Notes: a model not told the origin generated them from the sequence alone. A stretch of 51,943 bases of DNA from Saprospiraceae bacterium (GCA_029212405.1 JARGNR010000045.1:1-51943); one strand, 5' to 3'. Positions 8,685-18,085 are shown, numbered from the stretch's first letter. Made by a program: numbers and translations.

Positions 8685-9737
8685 ATGAGATTAAATACAT
8701 TATATATATTAGGTTTTACATTGATGATTTTTGGATTATCATCTTGTATTGATGAACTCAATATTGACACAGAGCAAAAAAGGAACATTCTTGTCGTGGA
8801 AGGCATGATTACCACTGAGAATGGACCTCATAAAATATCTTTGTCAAAGAGTGCAAAATATGGATCAATTTTAGAAGATGACATCAAAAAAGAGCAAAAT
8901 GCTACCTTATTTATACGGGATGAAGTTGGAGACCAAGTTTTTCTAACAGAAGGGAGTTCGGGGAGTTATTTTACCCCTGCTGATTTCAAAGCGGAAGTAG
9001 GCAGATCCTATACGCTATCCATAACATTGGCAAATGGTGAACGATACATCTCCACCAAAGAATTAGTTCCCGAAGTACCAAAACTCAACTCAATTGTATT
9101 GCTTTGGAAAAAACAACCATCTTTAAGCGACATTCAATTTACTTCTGGTATAGAGGTATATGCCAATTGGAATGATCCAGAAGATGAAAAAAACTATTAT
9201 TTATGGCAAACTTCTGGACTATTTAAGATCAATGCAAGGCCTGATTTACATGTAAGCAAGAACTTTTTTGGAAACCCTGTTCCTGACCCTAAGGACTGTT
9301 GTGAAGAATGTTATGTTTCAGAAACATTAGGAGGTCTGAGTATTTTCAAAGACAACCTTACGAATGGAAATGAAATTACACATCGAGTGGGTTTTATTGA
9401 AGATGATGGAAGAAGATTTATGGACAAATACATGGTCATACTCGAACAACGATCATTGACCAAAAATGCATTCCAATTTTTCGACTTGCTTAATAATCAA
9501 TTAAGCATTCAAGGAGATATTTTTGACCCTCCACCAGCTAAAATAGGAACCAATATTATAAATCTGGACACTCCAGATGAAGATGTAATTGGTTATTTTG
9601 GTGTATCAGATGTATCAAGAGATAGCATCTTCTTAGACAATGGGATTATTTTAGAAAATCAACCGAGTAGGATTCTAAATGATGACTGTAGAGTGTTGCC
9701 AGGTAGCACTACTGAGATTCCAAGTTTCTGGAATTAA
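8685..9737 (+). CDS. DUF4249 family outer-membrane lipoprotein
   Basis: The ATG at 8685 gives 350 residues with lipobox LSSC (cysteine 21). A longer frame from a TTG at 8658 overlaps the receptor stop and adds nothing that looks like a signal. The sequence fits DUF4249: an early NILVVEGMITTENGPHKISLSKS block, FTPADFKAEVGRSYTLSI, and a mid-protein double-cysteine cluster DCCEECY. Members are coupled to TonB receptors in Bacteroidota, probably as a surface lid or binding partner, but the substrate is unknown. The stop codon shares the four bases TTAA with the stop of the convergent DUF554 gene, so the two genes overlap at their tails. Confidence 0.88.
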   Translation: MRLNTLYILGFTLMIFGLSSCIDELNIDTEQKRNILVVEGMITTENGPHKISLSKSAKYGSILEDDIKKEQNATLFIRDEVGDQVFLTEGSSGSYFTPADFKAEVGRSYTLSITLANGERYISTKELVPEVPKLNSIVLLWKKQPSLSDIQFTSGIEVYANWNDPEDEKNYYLWQTSGLFKINARPDLHVSKNFFGNPVPDPKDCCEECYVSETLGGLSIFKDNLTNGNEITHRVGFIEDDGRRFMDKYMVILEQRSLTKNAFQFFDLLNNQLSIQGDIFDPPPAKIGTNIINLDTPDEDVIGYFGVSDVSRDSIFLDNGIILENQPSRILNDDCRVLPGSTTEIPSFWN

Positions 9738-10459
9738 GTACTAGGGATTTTTCGAGTGGACCATTTTTGATTCGCTTTCACTAAGAACACAGAAAGCAAT
9801 AAAGACGGCAACAAATTTTCTAAATTAATCGATCCTAGTTCTAATATATTAATAGCAATACCTATTATCAATATACCGCCAATAGAGCTCAGTACATCAA
9901 TTGTTGTTTTATCAAAAATATAAGACAATCGTTTTGAACCTACAGTTAATCCTCCTTGAAAAATCAACATGGGAATAACTGAAAATACTACCCCAATTCC
10001 AAAAGATGCTGTCAGTGCAATAGAAGAAAATCCGTCCAACGTAGATTTTACAATCAACAATTCTCTATTTTGATTGAGCCCTTCTTCAATTGCTCCTACA
10101 ATCGTCATACTTCCAATACAAAACAATAAAAAAGCGGTAATCAAACCTTCAGAAAACTTGGACTCTTGAATATCAAGGCTATTCCTTAACCCTTCTGAAA
10201 GTCCATGTATCCAATCATCTAAATGAATAAGTTCTCCAAATATCCCACCCAAAATCAAGCTAAAGATAATCACCAACATATACCCATCAGGTAGTTTGAG
10301 AGCCATTTTTAATCCAATCAAAATCGTACCCAAGCCTATTGCTTGAAAAACGATTTCTTCTATTGATTCCGTAAATATTTGTTGGAGGAGAATTCCTATA
10401 GTACTACCTGCTAATACAGCGGCAACATTTATAAATGTACCAATCGGGAGAGATTTCAT
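9734..10459 (-). CDS. DUF554 family integral membrane protein
   Basis: A 241-residue multi-spanning membrane protein with about six or seven hydrophobic helices. Typical DUF554 features are the N-terminal GTFINVAAVLAGSTIGILL, the GLGTILIGLKMAL helix, the FCIGSMTIVGAIEEGL segment and the LSSIGGILIIGIAINIL helix near the C-terminus. The family (YdfK/YqgA-like) is conserved but without an established transport function. It lies 3 bases after the aminotransferase gene on the same strand, so the two are almost certainly co-transcribed. That might mean it moves a substrate or product of the aminotransferase, which is inference. Confidence 0.88.
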   Translation of the reverse strand: MKSLPIGTFINVAAVLAGSTIGILLQQIFTESIEEIVFQAIGLGTILIGLKMALKLPDGYMLVIIFSLILGGIFGELIHLDDWIHGLSEGLRNSLDIQESKFSEGLITAFLLFCIGSMTIVGAIEEGLNQNRELLIVKSTLDGFSSIALTASFGIGVVFSVIPMLIFQGGLTVGSKRLSYIFDKTTIDVLSSIGGILIIGIAINILELGSINLENLLPSLLLSVFLVKANQKWSTRKIPST

Positions 10460-10462
10460 TGT

Positions 10463-11668
10463 TTAATTTTTCTTGTATTTTGAAACAGCATACTCCATAG
10501 CAGCGAGTAAAATAGTACACCCTTTTTCTATTTCCTCATCAGAGATGATCAATGGAGGTGCCAATCTGAAAGAAGTGGAATTAAAGAGAAAATAATCTAT
10601 TAATGCTCCATTTTCAATGGTGTAATTTACTACATGTTTAAGGTATTTTCTACGGGTTAATTCAACTGCCATCATTAATCCTGACGAACGAACTTCTTTT
10701 ATGATAGGATGTTTCAATTTACTGTGAAAGAGTTGCTCCTTTCGTAATACATCCTGGTAAATATCTCCTTCAACTAAGGTCTTTAATGTGGCATGAGCTG
10801 CCGCTACACAAGCAGGATGTCCACCAAATGTTGTTATATGTCCCAGCATCGGTTTTTTGGCAAATGCCATCATTATCTCTTTAGGGGCTACAAAAGCACT
10901 TACTGGCATTCCTCCTCCCATTGATTTTGCAATTAATAAGATATCAGGTTCTACGTCATACTTTTTATGCGCAAATAGAAATCCTGTCCGACCAAATCCT
11001 GTTTGAATTTCATCCAAGACCATCAAAGCTCCAACTTCCTTGCACCGCTGTCTTACTTTTTTAAGGTAATCTTGCTGAGGAGGATACACTCCTGCTTCTG
11101 CTTGGACAGGCTCCAAAATAATGCAAGCGGTATCTTCATCAATCCAATCCAATTGATTCTCATCATTAAAATCTATATGATATACCCCAGGAATTCCTGG
11201 CAAAAAACTTCGTGTAAAACTATCGTCACTCCGAAGACTTTCACTTCCTAGAGTACTGCCATGATACGCGTTTGAGCACGCAACAATTTTATATCGCCCA
11301 GTATATTTACGAGCTAACTTCATTGCCCCTTCCACAGCCTCTGTACCGCTATTCAAATAATAAACAGAATCCAATCCATTATCAAGATGTTTTGATAACA
11401 ATTGAGCAAAAGTAACTTGTGGCGTATGAATATGTTCTCCATATACCATGGTATGCAAATGTTTATCCAGCTGATCTTTCACCGCCTTAATAACATTAGG
11501 ATGTCTGTGTCCTAAAGAAGATACAGATATGCCTGAATTTAAATCCAAGTACTTTTTCCCATCCTTCGTATAGATGTACATTCCTTCAGCATGTGATATT
11601 TCCAACATCATTGGTATCTCACTCGTTTGAGCAACATGCTGTAAATACAACTCTCTTATTGATGGCAT
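10463..11668 (-). CDS. Class-III PLP-dependent aminotransferase
   Basis: A 401-residue fold-type I aminotransferase of class III, the group with acetylornithine, 4-aminobutyrate and ornithine aminotransferases. Visible motifs: NSGTEAVEGAMKLAR (106-120, phosphate binding), AYHGSTLGS (134-142), the LDEIQTGFGRTG block (218-229; D219 contacts the pyridine nitrogen), and DILLIAKSMGGG with K248 as the Schiff-base lysine. The C-terminal FRLAPPLIISDEEI is also typical. The amino donor cannot be assigned from sequence alone, and no arginine-biosynthesis or GABA genes are adjacent. Its only operon partner is the DUF554 membrane protein. It diverges from mgsA across a 382-base region. Confidence 0.9.
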   Translation of the reverse strand: MPSIRELYLQHVAQTSEIPMMLEISHAEGMYIYTKDGKKYLDLNSGISVSSLGHRHPNVIKAVKDQLDKHLHTMVYGEHIHTPQVTFAQLLSKHLDNGLDSVYYLNSGTEAVEGAMKLARKYTGRYKIVACSNAYHGSTLGSESLRSDDSFTRSFLPGIPGVYHIDFNDENQLDWIDEDTACIILEPVQAEAGVYPPQQDYLKKVRQRCKEVGALMVLDEIQTGFGRTGFLFAHKKYDVEPDILLIAKSMGGGMPVSAFVAPKEIMMAFAKKPMLGHITTFGGHPACVAAAHATLKTLVEGDIYQDVLRKEQLFHSKLKHPIIKEVRSSGLMMAVELTRRKYLKHVVNYTIENGALIDYFLFNSTSFRLAPPLIISDEEIEKGCTILLAAMEYAVSKYKKN

Positions 11669-11725
11669 AAATTTTGATTCTTTTGTATGGATTGAATTTT
11701 ATTGAAAGAAAGCTTCAATCAAGGC

Positions 11726-11733
11726 CAAAAATA
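11726..11733 (-). promoter_or_regulatory. Candidate -7 element of the aminotransferase/DUF554 operon
   Basis: On the minus strand these bases read TATTTTTG, an exact match to TAnnTTTG, 57 bases before the aminotransferase ATG. No clear -33 element was found. Confidence 0.35.
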
Positions 11734-11830
11734 GGTAGGATTTTTCATCTTTTCTAATTAAAAAAAGCCTAGTCAGTGGAGCATTAACTCAGAAATCAAA
11801 TCACTTTCAACAAAATCTAAAAACGAAATT

Positions 11831-11896
11831 GAGTAGTACTTAAACGTAAATTGAACGTTTTATCCCAAAAACATTTTTACGTTTAATGTGCTACTC
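11831..11896. repeat. Long inverted repeat between divergent genes
   Basis: The left arm is 11831-11850 (GAGTAGTACTTAAACGTAAA) and the right arm 11876-11896 reads as its imperfect reverse complement (TTTACGTTTAATGTGCTACTC). A 25-base AT-rich loop separates them. The outer 7 and inner 11 bases pair perfectly. No T-run follows on either strand, so it is not an ordinary terminator. It could be a cruciform-type operator or a remnant of a small repeat element. Confidence 0.6.
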
Positions 11897-12024
11897 TTTA
11901 TGCATTCTCAGAAAATTATTGGTAGATTTTAGTACTTTTTATTTTCAAAATTTAAATAAAAATAGAGCCTTCTCGAATTAATAATCATATAACAAAAAGT
12001 AATATTCACTTAATTTAATATCCT

Positions 12025-12032
12025 TAATTTTG
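12025..12032 (+). promoter_or_regulatory. Candidate -7 element of mgsA
   Basis: TAATTTTG matches TAnnTTTG exactly and lies 18 bases before the mgsA ATG, which would give a very short leader. Confidence 0.4.
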
Positions 12033-12050
12033 CCAACCTAAAATGAAACT

Positions 12051-12431
12051 ATGATCAATATTGCTTTAATTGCCCATGATGGTAAAAAACCAGAAATGGT
12101 GTCTTTTGTAATTAAGAGTAAAAAATTTCTAAAAGACGCAAAGATATTTGCTACAGGTACTACAGGAGGACACATAGAAAAAGAAGGTTTCAATGTAATC
12201 AAGTTGTTAAGTGGACCTAAAGGGGGTGATGCCCAAATAGCAGCAAAAATAGCGGAAGGAGAAATTAATGTTGTCATTTTCTTCCGTGATCCATTAGACA
12301 AGCATCCACACGAACCAGATGTACAAATGCTCTTAAGGCTATGTGATGTCCATAATATACCGCTCGCTACGAATCCAAAATCAGCACATTATATTTTATT
12401 GGGCATTTCAACCGTATTAGAAAATCAATAA
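12051..12431 (+). CDS. mgsA: Methylglyoxal synthase
   Basis: A 126-residue enzyme converting dihydroxyacetone phosphate to methylglyoxal and phosphate, a bypass of lower glycolysis that relieves sugar-phosphate stress when phosphate is limiting. Key features: IALIAHDGKKPEM at the N-terminus, ATGTTGG (34-40, phosphate binding), GPKGGDAQ with catalytic D60, FFRDPLDKHPHEPDV (H87 and D90 aligning with E. coli H98 and D101), and HNIPLATN near the end. The length is slightly shorter than the E. coli enzyme (152), as in many bacteria. An earlier in-frame ATG at 12042 runs into a stop after three codons, so 12051 is the start. Confidence 0.95.
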   Translation: MINIALIAHDGKKPEMVSFVIKSKKFLKDAKIFATGTTGGHIEKEGFNVIKLLSGPKGGDAQIAAKIAEGEINVVIFFRDPLDKHPHEPDVQMLLRLCDVHNIPLATNPKSAHYILLGISTVLENQ

Positions 12432-12594
12432 TTTTTATACCCACATACTATGCAACTCTATCATACTTCCTATTCTCCTCATCATTAATTTTTAATTGAG
12501 TTGAATTTTCAAAGAGTATTTTAGCATATTTTACACGATCGATTCACTTTTATCTAAACCCTTTCTATATTTATACTTATAACTATAGAAACAT

Positions 12595-14493
12595 ATGACA
12601 ACTCAAATCGACTCTTTAGAGGAGTACAAAAAAGCATATCAAGAAAGTGTAGATAATCCAGAAGATTTTTGGAAAAAACAAGGAGAAACTTTCGTTTGGA
12701 AAAAACCTTTTGACCAAACTTTGCAATGGAATTTTGAAGAACCAAATGTGAAATGGTACATAAATGGCAAACTAAACATCACTGAAAATTGCTTGGATCG
12801 CCATATTGAAAAAAGAGGTGATCAAACCGCTATTCTCTGGGAACCCAATGATCCTTCTGCCCCTATTCAAAAATACTCTTATAGAGAATTGCTGAGTGCT
12901 GTCAATAAATGTGCCAACGGATTAAAGGAACGCGGTATAAAAAAAGGAGATCGAGTTGTCTTCTATATGCCAATGGTCCCAGAACTAGCAATTGGTGTAT
13001 TGGCATGTGCACGAATTGGAGCCATACACTCCGTTGTTTTTGCTGGTTTTTCTGCACAGGCTCTTGCAGATCGGGTAGATGATGCGCAAGCAAAAATGAT
13101 TATTTGTTCTGACTATAATCATAGGGGATCGAAAAACATTCCAGTGAAGGAAGTAGTCGATGATGCAATGGATAAATCATGTAATAGTGTAGAAACTGTA
13201 TTGGTCCATAAAAATACCCATGGAGAAATAAATTGGAGTTCAGAAGTTGACTTTTGGTGGCACGAACTCATCGACCATCAATCTTCTAAATGCGAAGCCG
13301 AGGAAATGGATAGCGAAGACATCTTATTTATTTTATATACATCAGGCTCAACAGGAAAACCAAAAGGAGTTGTCCATACATGCGGTGGATATATGGTCTA
13401 TACTTGCTATAGTTTTAGAAATGTGTTTCAATATAAAGAAGGAGATGTGTATTGGTGCACTGCGGATATTGGATGGATAACAGGGCATTCGTACATTGTA
13501 TACGGTCCATTGTTAGCAGGTGCCACCACGATGATGTTTGAAGGAGTACCGACATATCCTGATGCTGGTCGATTCTGGGAGGTTTGTGAAAAACACAAAG
13601 TCAATCAATTTTATACTGCCCCTACTGCGATAAGGGCACTCATGGCAAAAGGTGATCAATGGCCAGCCAAATATGATTTATCGTCTATAAAAGTGCTCGG
13701 ATCTGTAGGAGAACCTATTAATGAAGAGGCATGGAATTGGTACAATGACCATATCGGGAAAGGCAACGCCCCTATCGTTGATACATGGTGGCAAACTGAA
13801 ACGGGAGGTATATTGATTACTCCATTACCAGGGATTACCGACACAAAACCCACCTATGCCAGCTATCCCATGCCTGGAGTTCAGCCTGTTCTTGTTGATG
13901 CAGACGGCAATATCAAAGAGGAAAATGATGTGGAAGGACTTTTATGTATAAAATTTCCATGGCCTTCTATTATTAGAACAACGTATGGAGACCATGAACG
14001 ATGTAAAAACGTATATTTCTCTACTTTCAAAGGTATGTATTTCACTGGCGATGGAGCAAGAAGGGATAAAGAAGGTAGATTAAGAGTAATTGGAAGGGTT
14101 GATGATGTCATCAATGTTTCTGGACATCGAATGGGAACTGCTGAAGTTGAGAATGCCATCAATGAACATCCCAGTGTGGTAGAGTCTGCTGTAGTTGGCT
14201 ACCCTCATGATATTAAAGGGCAGGGAATTTATGCGTACGTCATTTCTCAAAATAAGGAGTTAGATGATACTTTTAGAAAGGAGATTTTGGCTATGGTCAC
14301 GAAAGAAATAGGCCCCATTGCTAAACCGGATAAAATTCAGTTTGTAAGTGGTTTACCAAAAACCAGATCAGGGAAAATCATGCGTCGAATTTTGAGAAAA
14401 ATTGCTTCCAAAGATGGAAACAACCTAGGAGATATTTCTACATTGCTCAATCCAGATGTCGTCTCTGAAATACTAAATGGAGCGTTGGTATAA
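12595..14493 (+). CDS. acs: Acetyl-CoA synthetase (AMP-forming)
   Basis: A 632-residue adenylate-forming enzyme that activates acetate to acetyl-CoA through acetyl-AMP. Motifs in order: an N-terminal ACS-type segment (WKKPFDQTLQWNF), the A3 P-loop YTSGSTGKPKG (from residue 248), DTWWQTETGG (A5 region), the hinge area GRVDDVINVSGHRMGTAEVE (SGHR at 509-512), and the C-terminal PKTRSGKIMRR with K594. That lysine is the one acetylated to switch off Acs in other bacteria; regulation here is inferred from conservation. The adjacent mgsA and the pckA at 44 kb are also central carbon genes, but acs appears to be its own unit. Confidence 0.97.
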   Translation: MTTQIDSLEEYKKAYQESVDNPEDFWKKQGETFVWKKPFDQTLQWNFEEPNVKWYINGKLNITENCLDRHIEKRGDQTAILWEPNDPSAPIQKYSYRELLSAVNKCANGLKERGIKKGDRVVFYMPMVPELAIGVLACARIGAIHSVVFAGFSAQALADRVDDAQAKMIICSDYNHRGSKNIPVKEVVDDAMDKSCNSVETVLVHKNTHGEINWSSEVDFWWHELIDHQSSKCEAEEMDSEDILFILYTSGSTGKPKGVVHTCGGYMVYTCYSFRNVFQYKEGDVYWCTADIGWITGHSYIVYGPLLAGATTMMFEGVPTYPDAGRFWEVCEKHKVNQFYTAPTAIRALMAKGDQWPAKYDLSSIKVLGSVGEPINEEAWNWYNDHIGKGNAPIVDTWWQTETGGILITPLPGITDTKPTYASYPMPGVQPVLVDADGNIKEENDVEGLLCIKFPWPSIIRTTYGDHERCKNVYFSTFKGMYFTGDGARRDKEGRLRVIGRVDDVINVSGHRMGTAEVENAINEHPSVVESAVVGYPHDIKGQGIYAYVISQNKELDDTFRKEILAMVTKEIGPIAKPDKIQFVSGLPKTRSGKIMRRILRKIASKDGNNLGDISTLLNPDVVSEILNGALV

Positions 14494-14585
14494 ACACTTT
14501 CCTTAAGCAAACATTTGATTGGATTCAAGTGTTTAAATAAAGTAAAAGTGATGTAATCTCCTTTGTAATGCTTTGGTAACAAGTT

Positions 14586-16394
14586 ATGACAACAAAAGAA
14601 TTTCGAGAATTTTCTCCTTCTATTCCTAAAGAACCTGGTGTATATCGATTTCTGGATGAAGAAAATACCATTCTTTATGTAGGAAAGGCTAAAAATCTGA
14701 AAAATAGACTCAATTCATATTTTGGAGAAAAAAAGCATCAACAATATAAAACGAAAGCACTGGTCCGAAACGCCCATCATATTGAATTTACAATAGTAGA
14801 TTCGGAACATGATGCACTCTTACTTGAGAATACTTTAATCAAGAAGAATCAGCCAAGATATAATGTCAGTCTGAAAGATGGCAAGTCGTATACCTATTTA
14901 TGCATTAAAAATGAACGCTTCCCCAGGGTCTTTTTTACAAGGAGAGTCATTAGAGATGGGTCGGCTTATTTTGGACCTTTCACATCAAAGTACCGAACAA
15001 AAGTATTGTTGGAAGTCATAAAACGATTATTTCCATTACGAACCTGTACGTTTAATTTGTCACAAGGAAATATTAATAAAGGGAAATTTAAAGTCTGTCT
15101 TGAATATCATATAAAAAACTGTAAAGGCCCGTGCGAAGGGCTAGAAGATGAGGATGATTATAATGACAAAATCAACCAGGTAAAGAATATTTTAAGAGGT
15201 AATTTTAAACAAGTAAAGGATTATCTCAAAAAAGAAATGGCTGAATATGCAGAAACCATGCAATTTGAACTTGCTCAGCAAATCAAAGACAAATTAGATG
15301 CATTGGAAGACTACCAAGCCAAGTCCACAGTCGTAAGTGCTACAATAAAAGATGTGGATGTTTTCACCATTCAGTCAGATGAAAAATATGCATTTGTAAA
15401 CTACATTAAGGTGATCAATGGAGCTATGATTAATAGTGACACCATTGAAATGGAAAAAAACCTTGACGAAGATGAGGCGGATCTATTATCCTTTGTCATT
15501 CCTGTTATTAGAGAAAAATACAATAGTATAGCACCAGAGGTAGTGGTTCCGTTTGATGTTGAGATGGAAGATACCTCTATTGTTGTCACCATACCACAAA
15601 GAGGAGACAAAGCCAAACTCATGCATCTTTCTGAAAAAAATGTTTCCTATCATTTGTTACAAAAGAAAAAAGCGCAACTTAATAATATTGGAAAACAAAC
15701 TTCAGCGGAGCGAATACTACGAACACTACAAAATGACCTTCAAATGGATGTTCTTCCATTTCATCTGGAGTGTTTTGACAATTCAAATATTCAAGGAACA
15801 AACCCAACAGCTAGCTGTGTAGTGTTTAAAAATGCAAAACCGTCAAAAAAAGACTATCGCCATTTTAAAATTAAGACCGTAGAAGGCCCCAATGATTTTG
15901 CATCTATGGAAGAAGTAGTGTATCGAAGATATCATCGCTTGATTAAAGAGGAGACTCCATTACCCCAACTCATAATAATAGATGGAGGAAAAGGACAACT
16001 ATCCTCCGCGGTGAAAAGTCTTCGTAAACTGGATATCTTAAATAAAGTGACCATCATAGGTATTGCTAAAAAACTAGAAGAATTGTATTTTCCGGATGAT
16101 CCTATCCCTTTGCATATTAATAAGAAATCTGAATCATTAAAGTTGATTCAACAAGCTCGGGACGAAGCCCATAGATTTGCTCTTACCCTGCACAGAAATT
16201 TACGTTCCAAGCACTTTCTCGGGACAGAATTAACAGACATTCCAGGCATTGGCAAAAAAACAGCAGAACAGTTGTTGACCACCTATAAAAGTGTCAATAG
16301 AATTAAAAAGCAAACTGAAGATTCTCTTGCCACGGTCGTTGGAAAATCCGCTGCGAAAAAAGTGTTTACTTATTTTAACCCAGAACTGGATTAA
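14586..16394 (+). CDS. uvrC: UvrABC excinuclease subunit C
   Basis: A 602-residue subunit making both incisions in nucleotide excision repair, in complex with UvrB on damaged DNA. The N-terminal GIY-YIG nuclease domain shows PGVYRFLDEE, ILYVGKAKNLKNRLNSYF and an ENTLIKKNQPRYN block. A cysteine-containing segment follows (FPLRTC, CLEYHIKNCKGPCEG), then a UvrB-interacting UVR motif (about 205-240, MQFELAQQIKDKLDALE). The C-terminal RNase H-like nuclease has FDNSNIQGTNPTASCVVF and LIIIDGGKGQLSSA. The final helix-hairpin-helix is LTDIPGIGKKTAEQLL. Length and order are normal for the family. Confidence 0.97.
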   Translation: MTTKEFREFSPSIPKEPGVYRFLDEENTILYVGKAKNLKNRLNSYFGEKKHQQYKTKALVRNAHHIEFTIVDSEHDALLLENTLIKKNQPRYNVSLKDGKSYTYLCIKNERFPRVFFTRRVIRDGSAYFGPFTSKYRTKVLLEVIKRLFPLRTCTFNLSQGNINKGKFKVCLEYHIKNCKGPCEGLEDEDDYNDKINQVKNILRGNFKQVKDYLKKEMAEYAETMQFELAQQIKDKLDALEDYQAKSTVVSATIKDVDVFTIQSDEKYAFVNYIKVINGAMINSDTIEMEKNLDEDEADLLSFVIPVIREKYNSIAPEVVVPFDVEMEDTSIVVTIPQRGDKAKLMHLSEKNVSYHLLQKKKAQLNNIGKQTSAERILRTLQNDLQMDVLPFHLECFDNSNIQGTNPTASCVVFKNAKPSKKDYRHFKIKTVEGPNDFASMEEVVYRRYHRLIKEETPLPQLIIIDGGKGQLSSAVKSLRKLDILNKVTIIGIAKKLEELYFPDDPIPLHINKKSESLKLIQQARDEAHRFALTLHRNLRSKHFLGTELTDIPGIGKKTAEQLLTTYKSVNRIKKQTEDSLATVVGKSAAKKVFTYFNPELD

Positions 16395-16490
16395 ATATCA
16401 TCAGCGGCTGATTCCCAATTTTGCATCCCTAAAAGGTTAAACAAATCACAACTTTGGTCAATCTACAGTACAAGTAATCAACATAATCCT

Positions 16491-16498
16491 TACTTTTG
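16491..16498 (+). promoter_or_regulatory. Candidate -7 element of cysS
   Basis: TACTTTTG is an exact TAnnTTTG match, 35 bases before the cysS ATG. A TTTG at 16453 is too far upstream to serve as the usual -33 box. Confidence 0.4.
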
Positions 16499-16533
16499 CG
16501 GTCTTAAATACAAACGCTTTAAGATCTATACAA

Positions 16534-18024
16534 ATGGAGCACACACTACAAGTTCACAATAGCCTAACAAGGAAAAAAGAGATTTTCAAACCTATTACCG
16601 AAGGATTCATAGGGATGTATGTTTGCGGTCCTACCGTTTACAGTGATGTTCATTTAGGAAATTGTAGAACCTTTGTAAGCTTTGATATCATCTATCGATA
16701 TCTTAAAGTATTAAAGTACAATGTTAGGTATGTAAGAAACATTACGGATGTTGGACATTTGCTTGATGATGGGGAAGACAGAATGACGAAGGGTGCTAGA
16801 ATGGCCAATCTTGAGCCAATGGAAGTGGCACAAAAGTACTCCAATGGATTCCATAAAATGATGGACATATTTAATACAGAAAGACCATCCATAGAACCAA
16901 GAGCAACTGGGCATATTTTAGAACAAATTGAAATGGTCCAACAGATCATTGACAATGGTTATGGATATGAAAAAAATGGATCTGTATACTTTGACACTAT
17001 AAAGTTTGCTGAGGAAACAGGAGAATATGGAAAATTATCTGGTCGTATAATTGATGATCTATTAACTGAAACAAGAGACAACCTTAAAAAACAAAGTGAA
17101 AAGAAACATCCCTCTGACTTTGCTATTTGGATGAAAGCGGCTGATGATCATTTAATGAAATGGAATTCACCTTGGTCCGTTGGATTTCCTGGTTGGCATT
17201 TGGAATGTAGTGCCATGAGCACAAAATACCTCGGAACCCATTTTGATATACATGGTGGAGGTAATGATCTAAAATTTCCACATCACGAGAATGAAGTAGC
17301 ACAAAATATTGGAGCATGCAGTTGCCAACCATCAAATTATTGGTTGCATACAAATATGCTGCTAATGAATGGAAGGAAAATGTCAAAAAGTGATGGGAAT
17401 ACCATATCACCAGAGGAATTATTTACAGGAGACAGTGTTCATGTAAGTAAAGGATACAGTCCAATGGTGGTAAAGTTCTTTATGTTACAGTCTCATTATA
17501 GATCTACCTTGGACTTGACTGACGATGCCCTTTTAGCTGCTGAAAAAGGGTATAAAAGATTAATGGAAGCTCATAAGAACCTTAAAAAAATAACTACTGA
17601 AAACACGAGCAACTCAGACAGTGTCAATGAAGAGATTCAAAAATATATTACTGCAGCATATGCTGACATGAATGATGATTTTAATACTCCTAGAGCCTTG
17701 TCTCAATTATTTGCTCTCGTTTCAATCATTAATGGTTTTGTGGATGGAAAACGGGATATAAGTGGATTAAGTCAAGAGACGCTAGAATCACTACAATCAA
17801 CATTCAGTATTTTCATGGATGATATTTTTGGTCTTAAAAATGATCTGGAGAGTGGAGATAACAATGGCCTGGTGGAAGGATTAATGGATCTGATTATTGA
17901 CATTCGACAAAAAGCAAGAGAGAATAAAGATTGGGGTACTTCTGATCAGGTGAGGGACAAAATGAAAGAGCTTAATATTGTTTTAAAAGATGGAGCTGAA
18001 GGCACTTCATGGACAATGAAATAG
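16534..18024 (+). CDS. cysS: Cysteinyl-tRNA synthetase
   Basis: A 496-residue class I synthetase charging tRNA-Cys. The HIGH-type signature is in CGPTVYSDVHLGN (residues 31-43; the terminal Asn is a common variant). Zinc-binding residues appear in C31, in HLECSAMS and in HGGGNDLKFPHHENE. The KMSKS loop lies at 282-286 (GRKMSKSDGN). The C-terminal DALR-like helical region includes MNDDFNTPRALSQLF. Length is slightly above the E. coli enzyme (461) because of a longer middle segment around 345-365. It is preceded by a good -7 element and followed by an M28-family gene in the same direction. Confidence 0.97.
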   Translation: MEHTLQVHNSLTRKKEIFKPITEGFIGMYVCGPTVYSDVHLGNCRTFVSFDIIYRYLKVLKYNVRYVRNITDVGHLLDDGEDRMTKGARMANLEPMEVAQKYSNGFHKMMDIFNTERPSIEPRATGHILEQIEMVQQIIDNGYGYEKNGSVYFDTIKFAEETGEYGKLSGRIIDDLLTETRDNLKKQSEKKHPSDFAIWMKAADDHLMKWNSPWSVGFPGWHLECSAMSTKYLGTHFDIHGGGNDLKFPHHENEVAQNIGACSCQPSNYWLHTNMLLMNGRKMSKSDGNTISPEELFTGDSVHVSKGYSPMVVKFFMLQSHYRSTLDLTDDALLAAEKGYKRLMEAHKNLKKITTENTSNSDSVNEEIQKYITAAYADMNDDFNTPRALSQLFALVSIINGFVDGKRDISGLSQETLESLQSTFSIFMDDIFGLKNDLESGDNNGLVEGLMDLIIDIRQKARENKDWGTSDQVRDKMKELNIVLKDGAEGTSWTMK

Positions 18025-18085
18025 TTATATAATTACGCAAACGCATTTTATATGCACATTATAAACTAATTAATAAATCAACGTA

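Larger units (their letters stand above)
11669..12050. other. Divergent intergenic region between aminotransferase and mgsA
   Basis: This 382-base region separates two outward-facing genes and contains no credible coding sequence. It holds candidate -7 elements for both genes at 11726-11733 (minus) and 12025-12032 (plus), and a long imperfect inverted repeat at 11831-11896. The rest is low-complexity AT-rich DNA. Confidence 0.7.

Noticed and set aside
14492-14534. Possible terminator after acs (AAACACTT and AAGTGTTT)
   Set aside because: Only 8 bp of A/T-rich stem across a 27-base loop and no T-run; too weak to call.
16534-18024. HLGN in place of HIGH in CysS as an anomaly
   Set aside because: HIGN/HLGN variants are common in bacterial cysteinyl-tRNA synthetases, for example in Bacillus, so it is not unusual.
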